A stretch of 64,000 bases of DNA from Macrotis lagotis (lineage: Eukaryota; Chordata; Mammalia; Peramelemorphia; Peramelidae). The DNA is taken from contig NC_133666.1 in NCBI RefSeq assembly GCF_037893015.1, positions 462,296,867 to 462,360,866 of the forward strand, in the 5' to 3' direction. The translations under genes were made by a program, and so were the position numbers. The notes below the pieces were generated by a model. It saw only the letters and a program-made list of their open reading frames with translations. It was not told where the DNA came from and ran no database searches. Of this stretch, positions 43,556 to 56,539 are shown in pieces; positions within the stretch are counted from its first letter, which is position 1; every line of letters begins with the position of its first letter.

Positions 43556-45354
43556 GTTAAACAATCATACAGAAGATGATAAAGAATCATCATTTCTTGA
43601 GTATCCAAGTGACATGAAGGGATATTTTAAGAGTATTATAGTTAACTTTTGAACAGATAGCATTTTGCTACTCAATGCAATTTTAACTTGCTTCTAGAAG
43701 TTAATACAAAGCAAATTTAAAGCTGAAACAAATAGTGGTTGAATAAAGAGTAGTTTCTGATTGATTGCAAAAAAAATCTTCATTTTGTGGGGGGTTTAAA
43801 AATACCTGTAGTTGCCATGGAGAGTGATAGTCATTATAATACAAAAACATTAGCATCAAAGCTTATTAGAATCATCTATTTATGAAAATGTCATGTGGTT
43901 GGAGTTGCAGCATGATCAATAAAATACTAATTATCATAGCTGGATGCATTTCTATTTTTCTGTTCATTAAGGGTATCCATAAAGAAATTATTATATTCAA
44001 TTAGTATTTCACAAACTGATAAATTCCATGAACAAATGTCTAATAACTCCTACTCAGTGATTAAAAAATAATTCATTAACAAAAATAATGCAAAAAAATC
44101 AGATTCTTTTAACTCTAATGGGATTCTAGTGGTCAACATATACAGAGGACAATTATAATGAGGATGGAAAGAACCATTCCCCCATACATATAGGGTCTAC
44201 AGCCCCATATAGAACCACAATATCCACATGTACCTCAAATTATGCATAGTACCTATCTTAAAGTGGAAAGAGCTGCTTGAGGAAGTAGTGGGTTCCCTTT
44301 GAATAGGACTTCTTAAGTCTTCAGATAGAGACTGAACAAGCAATTATGCAATAATGCTATAGAGCACATTATTTAGAAAGAATTGAACCAGATGGTTTCC
44401 AAGGTTTCTATGAAATAGTCTTATGACTGAGAATGTCATGGGAATGTTATTTTCTTATGAGATATCTGATTTTTTTAAGATTAACTGTTCATACATATAG
44501 ACATAAATGTCTCTCTCTGTATATATATGTATATATATACACATATATATATATGTATATATTATTTGGAATATGTATTAGAGTTTTGATATGATGCATT
44601 GAATTGCTAGAAGTTATAAAGTTAGGAAAAATGCCTTTTATCCTAAAAATGTCCTCTTATACAGCTGGCTTACCAATCACATTATACCTATCATTAAAGT
44701 CATTTCTTTAGTTTAAGACTTTATGTCTTCAAAGGTCCTGTTAAGATTCCTATAGGTTACCAGGGAGAACCCACATTAATAATTGCTATTAATGTGTCTC
44801 AGATCCATTAGTTGAAAGTGGAGAGGCCAAGGTATTAAAAGGAATGAAACACAGGACAGGTAAGTGTTGGGAACCATTGCATATGGGAGTATTGTAAATT
44901 ATCTGCACTTGATGTCCTTGAACACCAAGTCTTATCTTGCTAAGTGCCACCATAGTGGGAGTGGATTAGAGACTGGAAAGGTATTTAGGCACTGGTGTTT
45001 TGGTGAATAAATGGAGCACTTGGAAAATTTGCCTTCCTTGTTTCCTACCCCTCCAATGCTCGCCTGGGGAAGGTTGAAAAAGATCAGAGCTGTTCCTCAG
45101 GATGGACAGATCCAAGAGAGTAAGATTCCTTGACAAAAATGTCTCAGATAGTAAATGAGAGGAATTATTATTTTAATAGTCCTTCTGTCTGTGATTAAGA
45201 TTGGAAGTGAGGCAGGACTAGATTTCTTTTAGCATAAAAAGGAGTAGTGTTTAAGCAACCATACAATCCTGGATATAAACTGAAATTGATAATAATATTC
45301 TATAGGGAAGTCTCTTCAGAGTCTTTGTTTTCCATGGCTCAAAGAACCAGGGAT
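43556..45354. other. Intergenic desert
   Basis: AT-rich with a TA/CATA palindromic tract at 44517-44562. A GC-richer part at 44870-45130 could be an old LTR or L1 piece but I cannot name it. Confidence 0.4.
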
Positions 45355-45565
45355 CAGTAAACAGTGGTGTTCAATGCAAAGACCACTGAATTTGAAATCA
45401 ATGATGTGGGTTTAATTTACAGTTGAACATCTCAGTTTTGCTACTTTTTACCTGTGGGATTCTGGACAAAGTTATTTAAACCTCAGCTTCCTCACATGAA
45501 AAATAAGGTAATTGGATTAGACAATCACTTAAAACCCTATGTCCTGTGATTCTAGTCCCAGAAAA
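45355..45565 (+). mobile_element. MIR copy
   Basis: 'ATGCAAAGACCACTGAATTT', 'GGATTCTGGACAAAGTTATT', 'CAGCTTCCTCACATGAAAAA' and 'ATTGGATTAGACAATCAC' in order. Confidence 0.7.
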
Positions 45566-45832
45566 CCCAAGGAGTCCTACAGTTGATTGTCTATAAAGAT
45601 GGAATCCAAATGACAATGAATGAAGATTGTGATGTTATACAAAGTGAAAGGCTAGTCCAATTAAACACACAAAATGTATTAGTTTGTTTATGGATCCTGT
45701 CTGGGAATTTTCCTTTCTTCCTCTTTCAGCTTCTTCTGATTTACTGCAAAAGAGTAGTAGCAACTGGCATGACACTCGTCTTGCAAGGAGGAGAAGGAAA
45801 GCAATACTGATCACTGGAACAGTTACTGAAAG

Positions 45833-46050
45833 GTAGAATGGACTGCATCAGAAGGTAAGCAGCTTCCCCCTCACTAGAAAACTTCAAGCAAAGTTAGAGA
45901 CATGGTAGAGAGGATTGTTGGTTTATTATTAGTTGGACAAGATGATCTTTGTGATCTCTTCAAACTCAGAGATTCCATGATTAATGGTTCAGAAGTTTGT
46001 TTTCTATTTTTTCCATTCTTTAAATAAAATATTCTTAATAATGTAAATTG
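45833..46050 (+). repeat. Inverted-repeat arm A
   Basis: This 218-bp block recurs in reverse orientation at 48211-48431 with roughly 92% identity by eye. Its first 155 bp or so resemble the 3' end of a CR1/L3-type LINE ('TTGGACAAGATGATCTTTGT', 'CAGAGATTCCATGATTAATG'), but the match runs on through unrelated AT-rich sequence to 'AATAATGTAAATTG', so the two arms are a duplication and not two independent LINE insertions. Confidence 0.88.
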
Positions 46051-46834
46051 AGTGCTTACATTTGTAAAGTTGTCTTCATTATGCTAGGTGCTAGAGAATA
46101 TTTACAGGATTCTTGGTGGTAGCTGTAAGTTGAAGGAAATGAAGAAAATTTCCACATTATACCTGGGTCCTTTATTCCAGAAGAACCTAGGTGGTAGCAC
46201 AAGAATTACTTGGATTTAGATGAAGTAGGGTAAATTTTGACAATCATATTTTTACTGAAAATGATTCAGAAATAAGGGAATTCTATTATCTTCAAAAAAA
46301 TCCTTGATTATCTGAAATAGAAAGAATATCAAGTTGATTAAGTTCGTGTTTAAATTAAGCTTTAAAGTTTTAAAAATATCATTCAAATTCAGGAAGTAAG
46401 AAAGGATATTTTTTTCCTTAACTTTTTCAACATATTCTAGGTATTATGTTTTTAAGGAATGAAAATACTATTCAATTCAGAAAAATTTTTGATTAAAATT
46501 ATTTGATAAATTTTAGCATTAAATCACCCATTGCCAATAAACTCAGAATTGTATAACTTCAGTAACAATAACTTTTTTCCAGGAGAAAGTGATGTCAAAG
46601 GAATTATGTTAAAAACTAAAAATGGAAATTATCATTAAATAAAAAATTTTAAGGATATATTTAGCTAAAGTAGGGCGTATACTCTAGAAAGCTTACATTA
46701 TATGTGTTAGGAACATGTTTTAGGAATGGCTTTAAAGCCAGCATCCTCTCAGTTCAGATTTGATGCTGGGACAAAATGAGGCATTTGCAAGTCACTGAAT
46801 ATTTAACAAAGAAAAAGGTTTATTTTGCCCTAAA
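46051..46834. other. Spacer between arm A and the RTE, nothing recognised
   Basis: AT-rich; no gene. Confidence 0.5.
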
Positions 46835-49015
46835 ATGACAAGTATATACATCAAGGATACAGTGGAACTTGGCATCCCTGAACATGACTGCCTCTCCCCT
46901 CATATCCCACCCCATCTAACTTATGAAGATGCCCTGAAGGCTATTCATGGGCCAAAGGTATATGGTTCATCTCAACTACTCAGTGTTGATGGAGTTCATG
47001 ATCCTGGAGAGATAGACCAGATACTTCCATGTTGTTCTCAACAGACTATCATCAATCAGTGCTGAAGGCACTGACTGTTTTCTTCAGATTGATGTCCATC
47101 CCTCTCTAGACAAATTTCCAACTGAAGAATAGGTCTTGAATGCCATTAGGTTCCTCTCCTGTGACAAAACTCTTGGTCCTAATTCTATAACACCTGAGAT
47201 TTACAAGGTAGAAGGTCCATTGTTTATGCAAAAACTGACTGAAATTCCTGGGTTAAATGGAAAGAAGAGGTTATCCCCTAGGAGTTCTTAGGGATCTTGT
47301 TAATTGTCCTGTGACAATCGCATGGAGTGGAGGAGGATCTCTCTCTTAGTCGTTACTGGCAAGATTTTTGCCAGAGTCCTTCTTAATAGGCTGATCCTTT
47401 ACCTGGAAGATGAGGTCATCAACCTGAGAGCCAGTGTGGTTTCAGAAAGGGTCAAGGAATGGTCAGTGTAGTATTCACTGCCCAACAGCTCCAGGAGAAA
47501 TGCCAAAGCATAAGAGATATGTGTGCACGACTCTAGTTGATTAAACCAAGGCCTTTAATACTGTCATTTGTGAGGGCAATGGAAAATTATGTCAAAATGT
47601 GCTTGCCTGGAGAAATTCATCAGTATTGTATATCAGTTTCATGATGGCATGCTTGCCCAGGTTCTGGATAACGGACTATGTTCATGTGCTTTCCCAGTCA
47701 CCACAGAGGGAAACAAGGCTGTGTTCTTAGACCCATGATGTTTAGCATGATGTATTCAGCAATGTTTTCCAACACCTTCAATGAGCATGAACATTACATC
47801 AAAATTATCTCCCACAAAGATGGTAAATTCTTCAGCCTGAAAAGTCCAAGACTAGATTGGAGGGAGAGTTGGTACATGATTTTTTTTGTTTGCATATGCA
47901 CTTAATGAATCCTCAAGCTGAGATGCAACAAAGTATGGATCAATTCTCTGTTGCTTGCACTAATTTTAGCCTAAAAATCAAGAAAATATAGTGTTCCACC
48001 ATCTAGCACTACATCATCATATGAGGAACTATTGATTGTAACAAATGTATAAGTTTTGAGTACTGTGGACAAGTTCACTTACCTTGGCAGTGTACTTTTT
48101 AGAGATGTACACATTGAAAATGAAGTTGACATGCACATTACCAGAGATAGGTCATTTTTTGGAGGACTCCAAAAGAAAATATGGGAGAGAAGTGATATTT
48201 AACTGGCTGCCAATTTACATTATTAAGAATATTTTATTTAAAGAATGGGGGGAAAAAGAAAACAGAAACTTCTGAACCATTAATCATGGAATCTCTGAGT
48301 TTGAAGAGACCACAGAGATCATCTTGTCCAAATGATAATTAACCAACTATCCTCTCTACCATGTCTCTAACTTTGCTTGAAGTTTTCTAGTGAATAGGAA
48401 GTTGCTTACCTCCTGATGCAGTCCATTCTACTGCTGATCTAATTGTATATATCTGTGAAACCTGGACAACGTATCAATGCAATGCCAGGAAACTAAATTA
48501 CTTTCATTTAAATTGTCTAAGAAAGATTCTGACAATTATCTGGCAAGATAAGGTACTGAACACTGAAGTCTTTTCTTAAACTAAACTGCCAAGCGTTCAA
48601 AAATTATTACTGAAAGTGCTGCTACAATGGGTTGGACATATTGTTCAAATGCCATCACTAGCCAAAAAGATCATTTTATGGAAAACTCAGAAGATGAGCA
48701 TTCACATGTTGGTCAGGAAAAGCAAGACAAGGACACTCTCAAGGTCTTTCTGAAGAACTTTGGAATTGAATATGTGATGTGGGAAATACTGAGAAGTTGC
48801 TATACTTAATGAGTAAAGCAGAATTAAAGTAGCTCAAAAGAAATGTGAGATACAGAAATTTAGAAAGTCCACTTCAAATGTTCACATGGATTATTTGTTC
48901 TGAACTCACATTGATCTGATCAGCCACAGAACACACTATAACTTGACTCTAACATTAAGAAATGTTGTAATTTTGATCCTCTTCAAAAATGAAGGACAAC
49001 AGCCAACCAATCTCT
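46835..49015 (+). mobile_element. RTE (BovB-like) LINE, 5'-truncated, reverse-transcriptase part to 3' end
   Basis: Reads through the RTE ORF from the linker ('DALKAIHGPKVYGSSQLLS') into the reverse transcriptase ('GKIFARVLLNRL', then 'KQGCVLRPMMFSMMYSAMFS' for motif B, near 47707-47766), the C-terminal part ('CETWTTYQ' near 48456) and the 3' end 'GATCAGCCACAGAACACACT' to 'AATGAAGGACAACAGCCAAC'. The endonuclease half is missing, and many stops and frame changes make it inactive. It is interrupted at 48211-48431 by inverted-repeat arm B. An L2 copy begins directly after it. Confidence 0.85.
48211..48431 (-). repeat. Inverted-repeat arm B, inserted in the RTE
   Basis: Reverse-complement copy of 45833-46050. 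RTE sequence stops at 48210 and resumes at 48432 ('CTGATCTAATTGTATATATC...CTGTGAAACCTGG'), so the block was inserted into the RTE after the RTE arrived. I see no poly(A) tail or clear target duplication at its ends. Confidence 0.88.
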
Positions 49016-49695
49016 CACCTCCTAAATCCAATATGTTGGTAAGACCTGTTGATTTCTCCTTTGCATTTCTTAAATATTCTACCCTCTCTCCTCCTATACT
49101 GCCACCACTGTGGCACAGGCTCTCATCACCTCAAGCAGGGACTATTGCAAGGTGGTCTTTCTGACTCATCTTTCCCCACTACAATCCAATCTCTATTCCA
49201 CACTAAAGTGATTTTCCTAAAGCATAGTTATGATCAGGTCACTGCCACCTTCCCTTCAGGGTCAGATACAAAATACTTTTTGATGTTCAAAGCCCTTCCT
49301 ATCTAGTGTGCTCCTCCTTTTCCAGACTTTAATTCAACAATGCTGGTCTCCATTGTTTTCCATGAACAAGACATTTCATCACTTGTCTCTAGTCATTTTC
49401 TCTTGCTCTTCTCCCATGCTTGGAATGATCCAATCCATCTTCACCTATTGCTTTCATTGGTTTCCTTTAAGTTCCAACTCAAATCTCATCTTCTTTAGGA
49501 AATTTTTCTCAACCCCTCTTACATCTAGTGCCTTCCTTCTTTTAATTATTTTCTATTTATTTTGCATATATCTTATTTGTGCACTTTTGTTTATATGTTA
49601 TATCCCTCATCAGATTGTGAACTCCTTGAGAAGAGGAATGTCTTTTGACTCTTTGTATCTCCAGTACTTAGCACTGTGCCTATCACTTAATAAAA
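49016..49695 (+). mobile_element. L2 LINE 3' part
   Basis: 'CTAAAGCATAGTTATGATCA', 'TTTCCTTTAAGTTCCAACTC', 'TTGTGAACTCCTTGAGAAGA' and 'CTTAGCACTGTGCCTATCAC' in L2 order. The 175-codon frame 49308-49835 over it is not a gene. Confidence 0.85.
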
Positions 49696-50065
49696 TATTT
49701 ATGCTCTCTCTTTATCCTCTATGTCCCCCTCCTCCAGCACTGAGAGACTTGCTCTATGTGAATAGGGGCCTGCACTGTTTAATACAGAGTAGTATTCATA
49801 TGCCACCAGCAGAACCTTTATACCGGGTTCTATAGTGCCATAGCTGGCCATCCAATCACTCCACCTCCATATCTGCTTCTTCTTCTTCAATTATGATGTG
49901 AAGATGAAGCTATCTCCTCCTAACATATGTGTTAAATGATAAGGACAGGCCTGACTCAGACAGTACTCTTCCTTCAGGTTCAGTGTTGGAACATATGTAA
50001 AACTCACAAATCAATCAAATGTTAGTAAAACAAATGTTTATAGCTCCAACATAGAACCAGTAGCA

Positions 50066-50124
50066 CTTAGAAATACAAGAGAAAGAGCCCTTTCACTTCC
50101 CATGAGGGAGAGAGCAGAAGTAAG
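50066..50124 (+). repeat. Direct repeat, copy 1
   Basis: Core 'AGCCCTTTCACTTCCCATGA' followed by 'GGGAGAGAGCAGAAGTAAG'; copy 2 lies 944 bp downstream with about five differences. Confidence 0.85.
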
Positions 50125-51009
50125 TGCCCTTCCCACCCTACCCTTGGGCATCTCCATGGATACCCCTTGATTAGCAGTTTTGCTTTTTGTGCCCTTCATT
50201 GACCAGGAAGCCATGCCCATGACACTTTGGTCAGAGCCCTTCAGGAACCTGTGTAAGAGGATTTGGAGTTTGAGCCTTAGCCTCCTAAGCCAACTGAGTC
50301 CCTAAAATACTTTGGTCATCTCTAAGGTGCTTAATAAAGAAAAGAAAGCTAGTGTAACCCACATGGGAAGGGGATCCCTGGTAAATAGAGATCTATCAAA
50401 ATGTGGAATCTACCTTGTCATACCTGATTACCTTGCCACGAAAACTTAGGACCTGGGAAATTACTTCCTTCTGGTAAAGCAGATAACCTATAATTCTCTA
50501 GTCCTGGGGAATCTTATATTTGACTTAGGATAGATTTATAAGGCTTAAGATTTATGAGGCTTATAAACCTCAGAGTTGAACTTAAGAAATCATAATGGCA
50601 TGATTGTTGAAGATGCAATTCTGTGACTGATGAGGGAGAAGCCATAATGATTGCCAAAAGCAAAGAGGATGGAAACATTCAGATTATGGGTTAAAGATAA
50701 GACTGGAACTCTGTTGCTGACCAGGAGCCAGGAGGGTTAGTGAAGGATGTTATCTGAGATAACAATTCCTCCCAGCTAGAGAATTTTATGTCTATTGGGG
50801 GAGAAATAGATTTTCCTGCTTTAATTTTTTGTTCCTTTCCCTTACTGTCCTAGAGACCCCATTTATTCGATGAGAAGGATTCTCTTTCACTGTATATGTT
50901 ACTTAAAATGTGTATAATGGGAACCCTGGTCAGTAAGGGCTAAATTCCAAGAGAATTCACAGTATGTTTTTATTGCTACTAATCTACATGAAGGGTGGGT
51001 AAGCCTGCT

Positions 51010-51068
51010 TTTAGAAATACAAGAGAAGAAGCCCTTTCACTTCCCATGAGGGAGAGAACAGAAATAGA
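51010..51068 (+). repeat. Direct repeat, copy 2
   Basis: Same core 'AGCCCTTTCACTTCCCATGA' followed by 'GGGAGAGAACAGAAATAGA'. The pair could be a local duplication or parts of two old related repeats. Confidence 0.85.
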
Positions 51069-51700
51069 TATAGTTTGTAACTTCTCATCTTACTGAATGG
51101 TGATGAAAAAATATATCTAATTTGTCTTCTGAAAAAGAACTAAAGATCCATTGCTGAATTACTGTGGAAGTGGGAGAAATAGCAATAATAGAACTAGCAG
51201 CATCTTGCTGCCTGCCTTGGCTGCTTCATCTCCTTACTTAACTGCCATTTGTATAGTCATGAATGCATGGAGCTTGTTTCTGCTGTCTCTTTTGTGTTTG
51301 GTTCTTTTCAGTTCTTAGGTGAATTTACATGTTCAAACTGAATAGATCAGGTGTTAAAGTTGTGAGCAGAAAAAAAAGATCAGGAGAACTATTTGAAGTA
51401 CCTTCAGCAACTGCATCTGGTAACAGCAATAACCAAATCTGGTGAAGAGTCAAACTTGAGGGAAATCCTACTTGATCCAGAGCAGCAGTGACCCAACCTG
51501 TCAGCCAAGACATCATGCCCTGAAAGCAAAGGAATGACTAGTTCATTGGTTATGACACACCCCAAAATGAACTTAGTGGGGGCAATGTGTTGTAGCTTCT
51601 ATTTAAAGCTTGATTTGAATCTCTCTGGCAACAAAATATTTAGTAGAGAATGTACTCCTTGCTTGAAACATTGTTTTACCTTTCTATTTGCCATATTTTT

Positions 51701-51780
51701 TTTAAAAAAATAAATATCCCTTTATAAAAGTGAATTGATGTTAACTGGCTAAATGATATTAGGAAGATACTAATTAGTAA
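51701..51780 (+). mobile_element. Possible LTR fossil end, weak
   Basis: 'AATAAATATCCCTTTATAAA' followed by AGTGAATTGATG resembles 41275-41330 and 54185-54220. Confidence 0.25.
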
Positions 51781-53914
51781 TTGATATTGGGAGGAACACA
51801 TTATTTGGGGGATTGGGAGAGATAGTTCTGGAACTGAGGAACTAAGGAAAACGAAACCAAACCCAAAGTCACATATTACATGTATAAATCTTAATTATCA
51901 TGAATACTTTTATACTAACAAGTTTGAGAATATAGGAAGAGATTTCCCCCGCCCTTTGCTCAACGAGCTAGGTTAGGGGAAGAGACACAGAGAAAGACTT
52001 CTAATGTTGTTTCCTTAAGTTTTGGGGTATACACTTGAATCTTGCAGGAGTATCCAAAGATATCCCTAGACCGCCTTGGGGAATTCTTTTGAACTTTTGA
52101 GAGAGGTATATCAATCAGAAATGACCCAATGAATGTAGGATGAAGATAGGAAGCCAAGCTGAAAGAAAAGAGATATATTCATGTGCTGAGAAATCTGCTC
52201 TTGCTCATGGCAAATTAAGATTCCTGGGGTAGAGATTTTAGTTTTTATAGTACTGTTTAAATCAACTTAAAGTATCCATCCAATTAATAGCATTTTTGTC
52301 AACAGCATAGAAAAACATTTCTCAGAAGGAGGGTGTAAGGAAATAGGGAGATCTGTTGAGAGAAAAGGAGAGTATTTGTAGATTAGCAGTAGAGTTTTCT
52401 GTCAGGATAAGGAAAGAGGGAAAAAAATACCAGAGAAATTTTCATAGGCATGAAAACAATCCTTTTAGACAAAATTGTAGGTTCTCTTATCTAAGAACAT
52501 CAAGTAATTAAGATAGTAGATGAGGAGGTTTTTTAAATACTGGTCATCATGAGGTAGGGGAACATCTACATTTTTAGTCTATTGAAATGTAACCAAATAA
52601 TTATGGTTATTATTTTTAATTCTCATAAATGGAAATGATAAAATCTAGGGTGTGGAATTCTGGATCCACATAGCAACCTGAGAGAAAAGTTAAGCCCTCA
52701 ATGGAGAGAGAAAAAGTAAGACCATTGATCTGACTTGAAATATCAGTAGGGCTATTATAAGCTATAACAGGTTGTCTTTGCTCAAAGATGTCCATATCTT
52801 GAGGTTTAAAGGTTCATTAACTCATTTATGAGTTACCCCTTCTGGTTAACTATATAAAACAAAGCCCCTTTTGTCGATCTCTTTGCTTCTTCAATTTTTA
52901 AGTCAAAAGAATGAAGAATAGAGGATGTAGAGGAAGAAAGACTATATGAAGGGACTCAGACAACCCAAATTTGGGAATAATGATAAAAGTTACTTAGACA
53001 TTAATTTGATATAATATTCAATTCAGTTTACTTTCATAAAATACCTACAAGATGAAGGATACTCTTATAGGTTTTAGAAAAACAAAAGTTAAAAATAACA
53101 AAATCCCTGTCATAGTTACTATCTAGTAAAAAGGTAACCCATGAGAAATAGAGCTGACCTAGAGATTATATAGTCCAATCTCATTTTATACTAATAATTT
53201 ATGGACATGCAACATTCCTTCTTGATATCCTCTCCCTCAACTTGTACACAAATCCACAGGTTGAACTCCTGGAAGGGTGATTTCTTTTTTTGTACCAAGG
53301 TAATCCTTTGAATTCCTGGCTGCAACTAGTACTATATCTCACAAGTCACCACCACTATGCTTCCTATTAACAGATAGTAGCATTTAATTTATTAAAACTT
53401 TTTGCTGAAGTAATGTAGCAAGATGAGTAGTTACAAAATATTTCCCTCATAAACCTGTGATGTGCTTCTCTACAAATACATATTTGTCCATGAGAAGTGG
53501 GGCTCAAACTTTAGTAGTGAGGCATGCTGGATAACTAGAAGGGCAAAGACAAGTCACAGTTTTAGATTTGCAGAGCATCATCTCTCTCTTCATTGAGGTT
53601 GATCAAAGAAACAAAGAGGGTGGCATCTGATCTCCTTTGATTAACTGATATCTTTAAATTTGGCCAGACTGAGCTAATCTGACTATTTTCAACCACACTT
53701 TCCTATGCTATCTTTCTTGTTGTATGTTCACCCTCAGCATGGACACCATAAATTGTTGCAGTGAGATGGGAATGACTTCCTTCTCTGCTCTCCATCTTTT
53801 CCCCTTGGCTCCAAGAAATGAATCTAGGAATGTTGGTTTCTATGTTGTTCATCTTTCTTAGTTTTGAGTTCCAAAGATGATCCTTATGGGTTCCAGTAAT
53901 TTGAACCATGTTGA
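51781..53914. other. Intergenic desert
   Basis: About 2.1 kb without a gene or a repeat that I can name with confidence. Confidence 0.45.
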
Positions 53915-54240
53915 CCTTGGAGGGAGGATCTAGCAGGTGGGATGGTGCCAGCCAGCCCAGTAGGAAAGCCTTGAGAATCCAGGGTGCTTAGGATTTGAGC
54001 CCTAGGGTACTAGATTTGGACCTGGAACTGCTAGACTTGAACCTGGAACTGTACTCCATGTGAACTAAGCTAAGCTATAAATCCCTTTCACCTCCCAAAG
54101 AGCCAGAGATGGGAGGGAGTGGGAGGCAGAGTGGATTATGCCTCCCATATTCTGAGAAAGTAAGTTTCTTAATATCTTTTGAAGTAAATATTTCCTTGTA
54201 AAAGCTAATATGACTAAAGAACTAGGTTCCCCCTACACAT
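53915..54240 (+). mobile_element. Possible solitary LTR fossil, weak
   Basis: A more GC-balanced block with short internal repeats ('TTGGACCTGGAACTGCTAGA' and 'TTGAACCTGGAACTG') and a TATAAA word ('AAGCTATAAATCCC'), ending in the shared 'AATATTTCCTTGTAAAAGCT' motif. No internal retroviral genes nearby. Old. Confidence 0.35.
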
Positions 54241-54489
54241 GGGAACATCATGAACAGAAACAATAGATATTTGAGAAGAACGTAAACATGATTTTAACCC
54301 CCCTTAAGGATACCAGAGAACCTTGAGGATAAAATGATGTGGCCTTCAGGCTATGGGAGCCAGTATGGCCAGTATATCATAAACTCAATGGTAAACAGAA
54401 ATCAGAGAGGTAATTTAAATAAGAATATAGCAAAACATCCCTCCTCCTTATCCCCTCACAGAGGCAGAGACAGAGAGAATGAGAGATAA

Positions 54490-54490
54490 C

Positions 54491-54542
<52 letters not shown>
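54490..54542. repeat. (CA)n microsatellite
   Basis: About 50 bp of pure CA followed by GAGA-rich sequence. Confidence 0.95.
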
Positions 54543-54544
<2 letters not shown>

Positions 54545-56539
54545 GAGAGAGGCAGACAGAAATCTCACCAATGGGAAAATTGTCTGAGTTTCTAGTGTGG
54601 CAAGCTCTTCAATCTGTTGACTTGTTCCCATAGTCTTCCCTTCCTTCTGGGTGCCTGTCCCCGAAAACTGAAAGCCAGAAGACAGGATCCCTTCTCTTCC
54701 AAGATCTCACCAACTCGACCTCCTCATGAAACATGGGACATAAAGTAATCATTCTCTCTGTTATACAAGAGGGTTTTATTCAATGCCAGTTTTGAACACT
54801 AGAAAGTAGAGGTATCAGTGAAATTATGTGACAGAAACAGTATGTGCCACTAGGGAGCAAGAGATGGGGATGTGACCTGGGGAAGCATCTGTGGTAGTCT
54901 TTAGGGGAATAAGGAAGAGAGCAGGTGAGAATCTATGACTAAATTCTGAATGACCACCCACTAGAACTTGAGTCTTTTAGTCCTCTTCCCCAAGGGGTTG
55001 AATTGAATAAAGGGAACGACTGTTGCTACTCACAGGAGAAGCCTGGGAAGAACACAGAACTGAGTTTACTAAACCAAGACCAGATAAGTACTCAGTAACC
55101 ATAGCTTCAAAAATTCTGGGCAGGATGAAGCAGTTGAGATAGGTCAAGATATGGGAAGATGGAAAGACACATGCATGGAAGCAACTAGAGAGACATTGCA
55201 CTGGGAAAATCAATGCCTTTGCCTAAGTAAGAGATGGAATGCTGAGCTGCTGTCTAATGATTAGACTAACTAGATCTTTCCACTATGGTTCTATAACTTT
55301 AAAGTGTGTGTAAAGAGGGTATTGGGAAAGGAGAATCTTATTGTAATGCAGATTTATTATGAAATATTGTTGATAAAAGCAAAGTTTTACCAGATGGAAG
55401 GACCCTGCAAGTTCATTCTGAACATCATCTTCAAAAGTATCTACACAAGAAGAGATTAGAAACACCACAAGGAGTATCTATTATAAGTTTGTTGAGAATT
55501 TATGCTCTTTTTTAATCTATGATCTCCTCCCCCATATTTTTTCTTTGACTAAAACAACCACTGTTTTCCATTTGTTTTTTCCTTTACTGAACCTCAAAGG
55601 TCTCATCTTTCTCAACTCAATTAGATGTAGAAATGTTTTTATAGATTCATCTAGCCTTTCATCCTGACAGATTCCCAAACCATATGGCAAGCTATAAAAT
55701 GCAGTCACCTCTAGCAAGAAACCAATGTAATCTGACAGCTCTACAGAATAACTCAAGAAAGGAAATGAAAATTATCCTTCTGGTTAAGATTATGGTGGGA
55801 ATTTGAATAATCATAGTGGGTATTTTTTTCCAAAATTAGAAATTAAGTAATTCCTGTGGGAAAAACATCATAGAACTTTGACAACAGTTTAGACTGGTAA
55901 TATATTTGGTTTGTGAAAACAATGTTCTCAGAGTAATGCTGTCTACTATAATACTGTGATGGTAATACTGTCCCCCTCCATTCTAGAGACCAATTCTATG
56001 AATGTGGGTACTGCTTAAGTCTGTAGTTCATTTTGGACTCTCAGATGAATACTAGAAGGTCTAATCCAATCAGAAAAACTTAAAATATGTCAAATATTTG
56101 GGTTTCTCCATGGCCCATCTAAATAGTAAATTAGAACTCTTCATATGATCTAGGGGGAAAACCAAATTTAGATTTGGCAATTAGACGATTAAATAGTGGT
56201 CTATGTAAGGCTGGACTAGATCAGCAAGCCTAGTTCTATAACAGCTTCTCAGAGTGACTTCCTATTTCTGGGATTACTTTCTTTTTTCTTGTTATCACAC
56301 AATTACTCAGCATCCCATCCTTACTTTGGGAGAGCAGAGACTCAACCTAAAGTATTATTTCCTCAGCATAGCCATTTAAGTTCCTCTAGGGCAGGAGTTT
56401 CTGAGAGATTCTTGTTGATATTATACTACTTCCTCAGTCAGGGCCTTGGTCATATACCCATTTTGACCTTACCTTGGTATATGGTGTAAGATGTTAATTT
56501 ATACTTGGTTTCTGTTATAATTTTCCAGTTTCCCAAATA
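54543..56539. other. Intergenic desert
   Basis: No gene supported; a possible MIR trace near 56205-56240 ('GGCTGGACTAGATCAGCAAG'). Confidence 0.45.

Larger units (their letters stand above)
49696..51700. other. Intergenic; contains a direct-repeat pair
   Basis: No gene. A 55-60 bp sequence at 50066-50124 recurs at 51010-51068 in the same orientation; see separate entries. Confidence 0.45.

Noticed and set aside
45833-46050. Reading the inverted arms as two independent CR1/L3 LINE copies
   Set aside because: Such LINEs are old and should differ far more; the match also extends beyond the LINE-like part into flanking AT-rich sequence.
46835-49015. A possible host reverse-transcriptase gene
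   Set aside because: The motifs are those of RTE, the endonuclease half is missing, stops and frame changes are frequent, and a foreign block interrupts it.
49308-49835. 175-codon plus-strand open frame
   Set aside because: It overlaps an L2 3' end and runs into unrelated sequence; a hydrophobic low-complexity translation with no domain.
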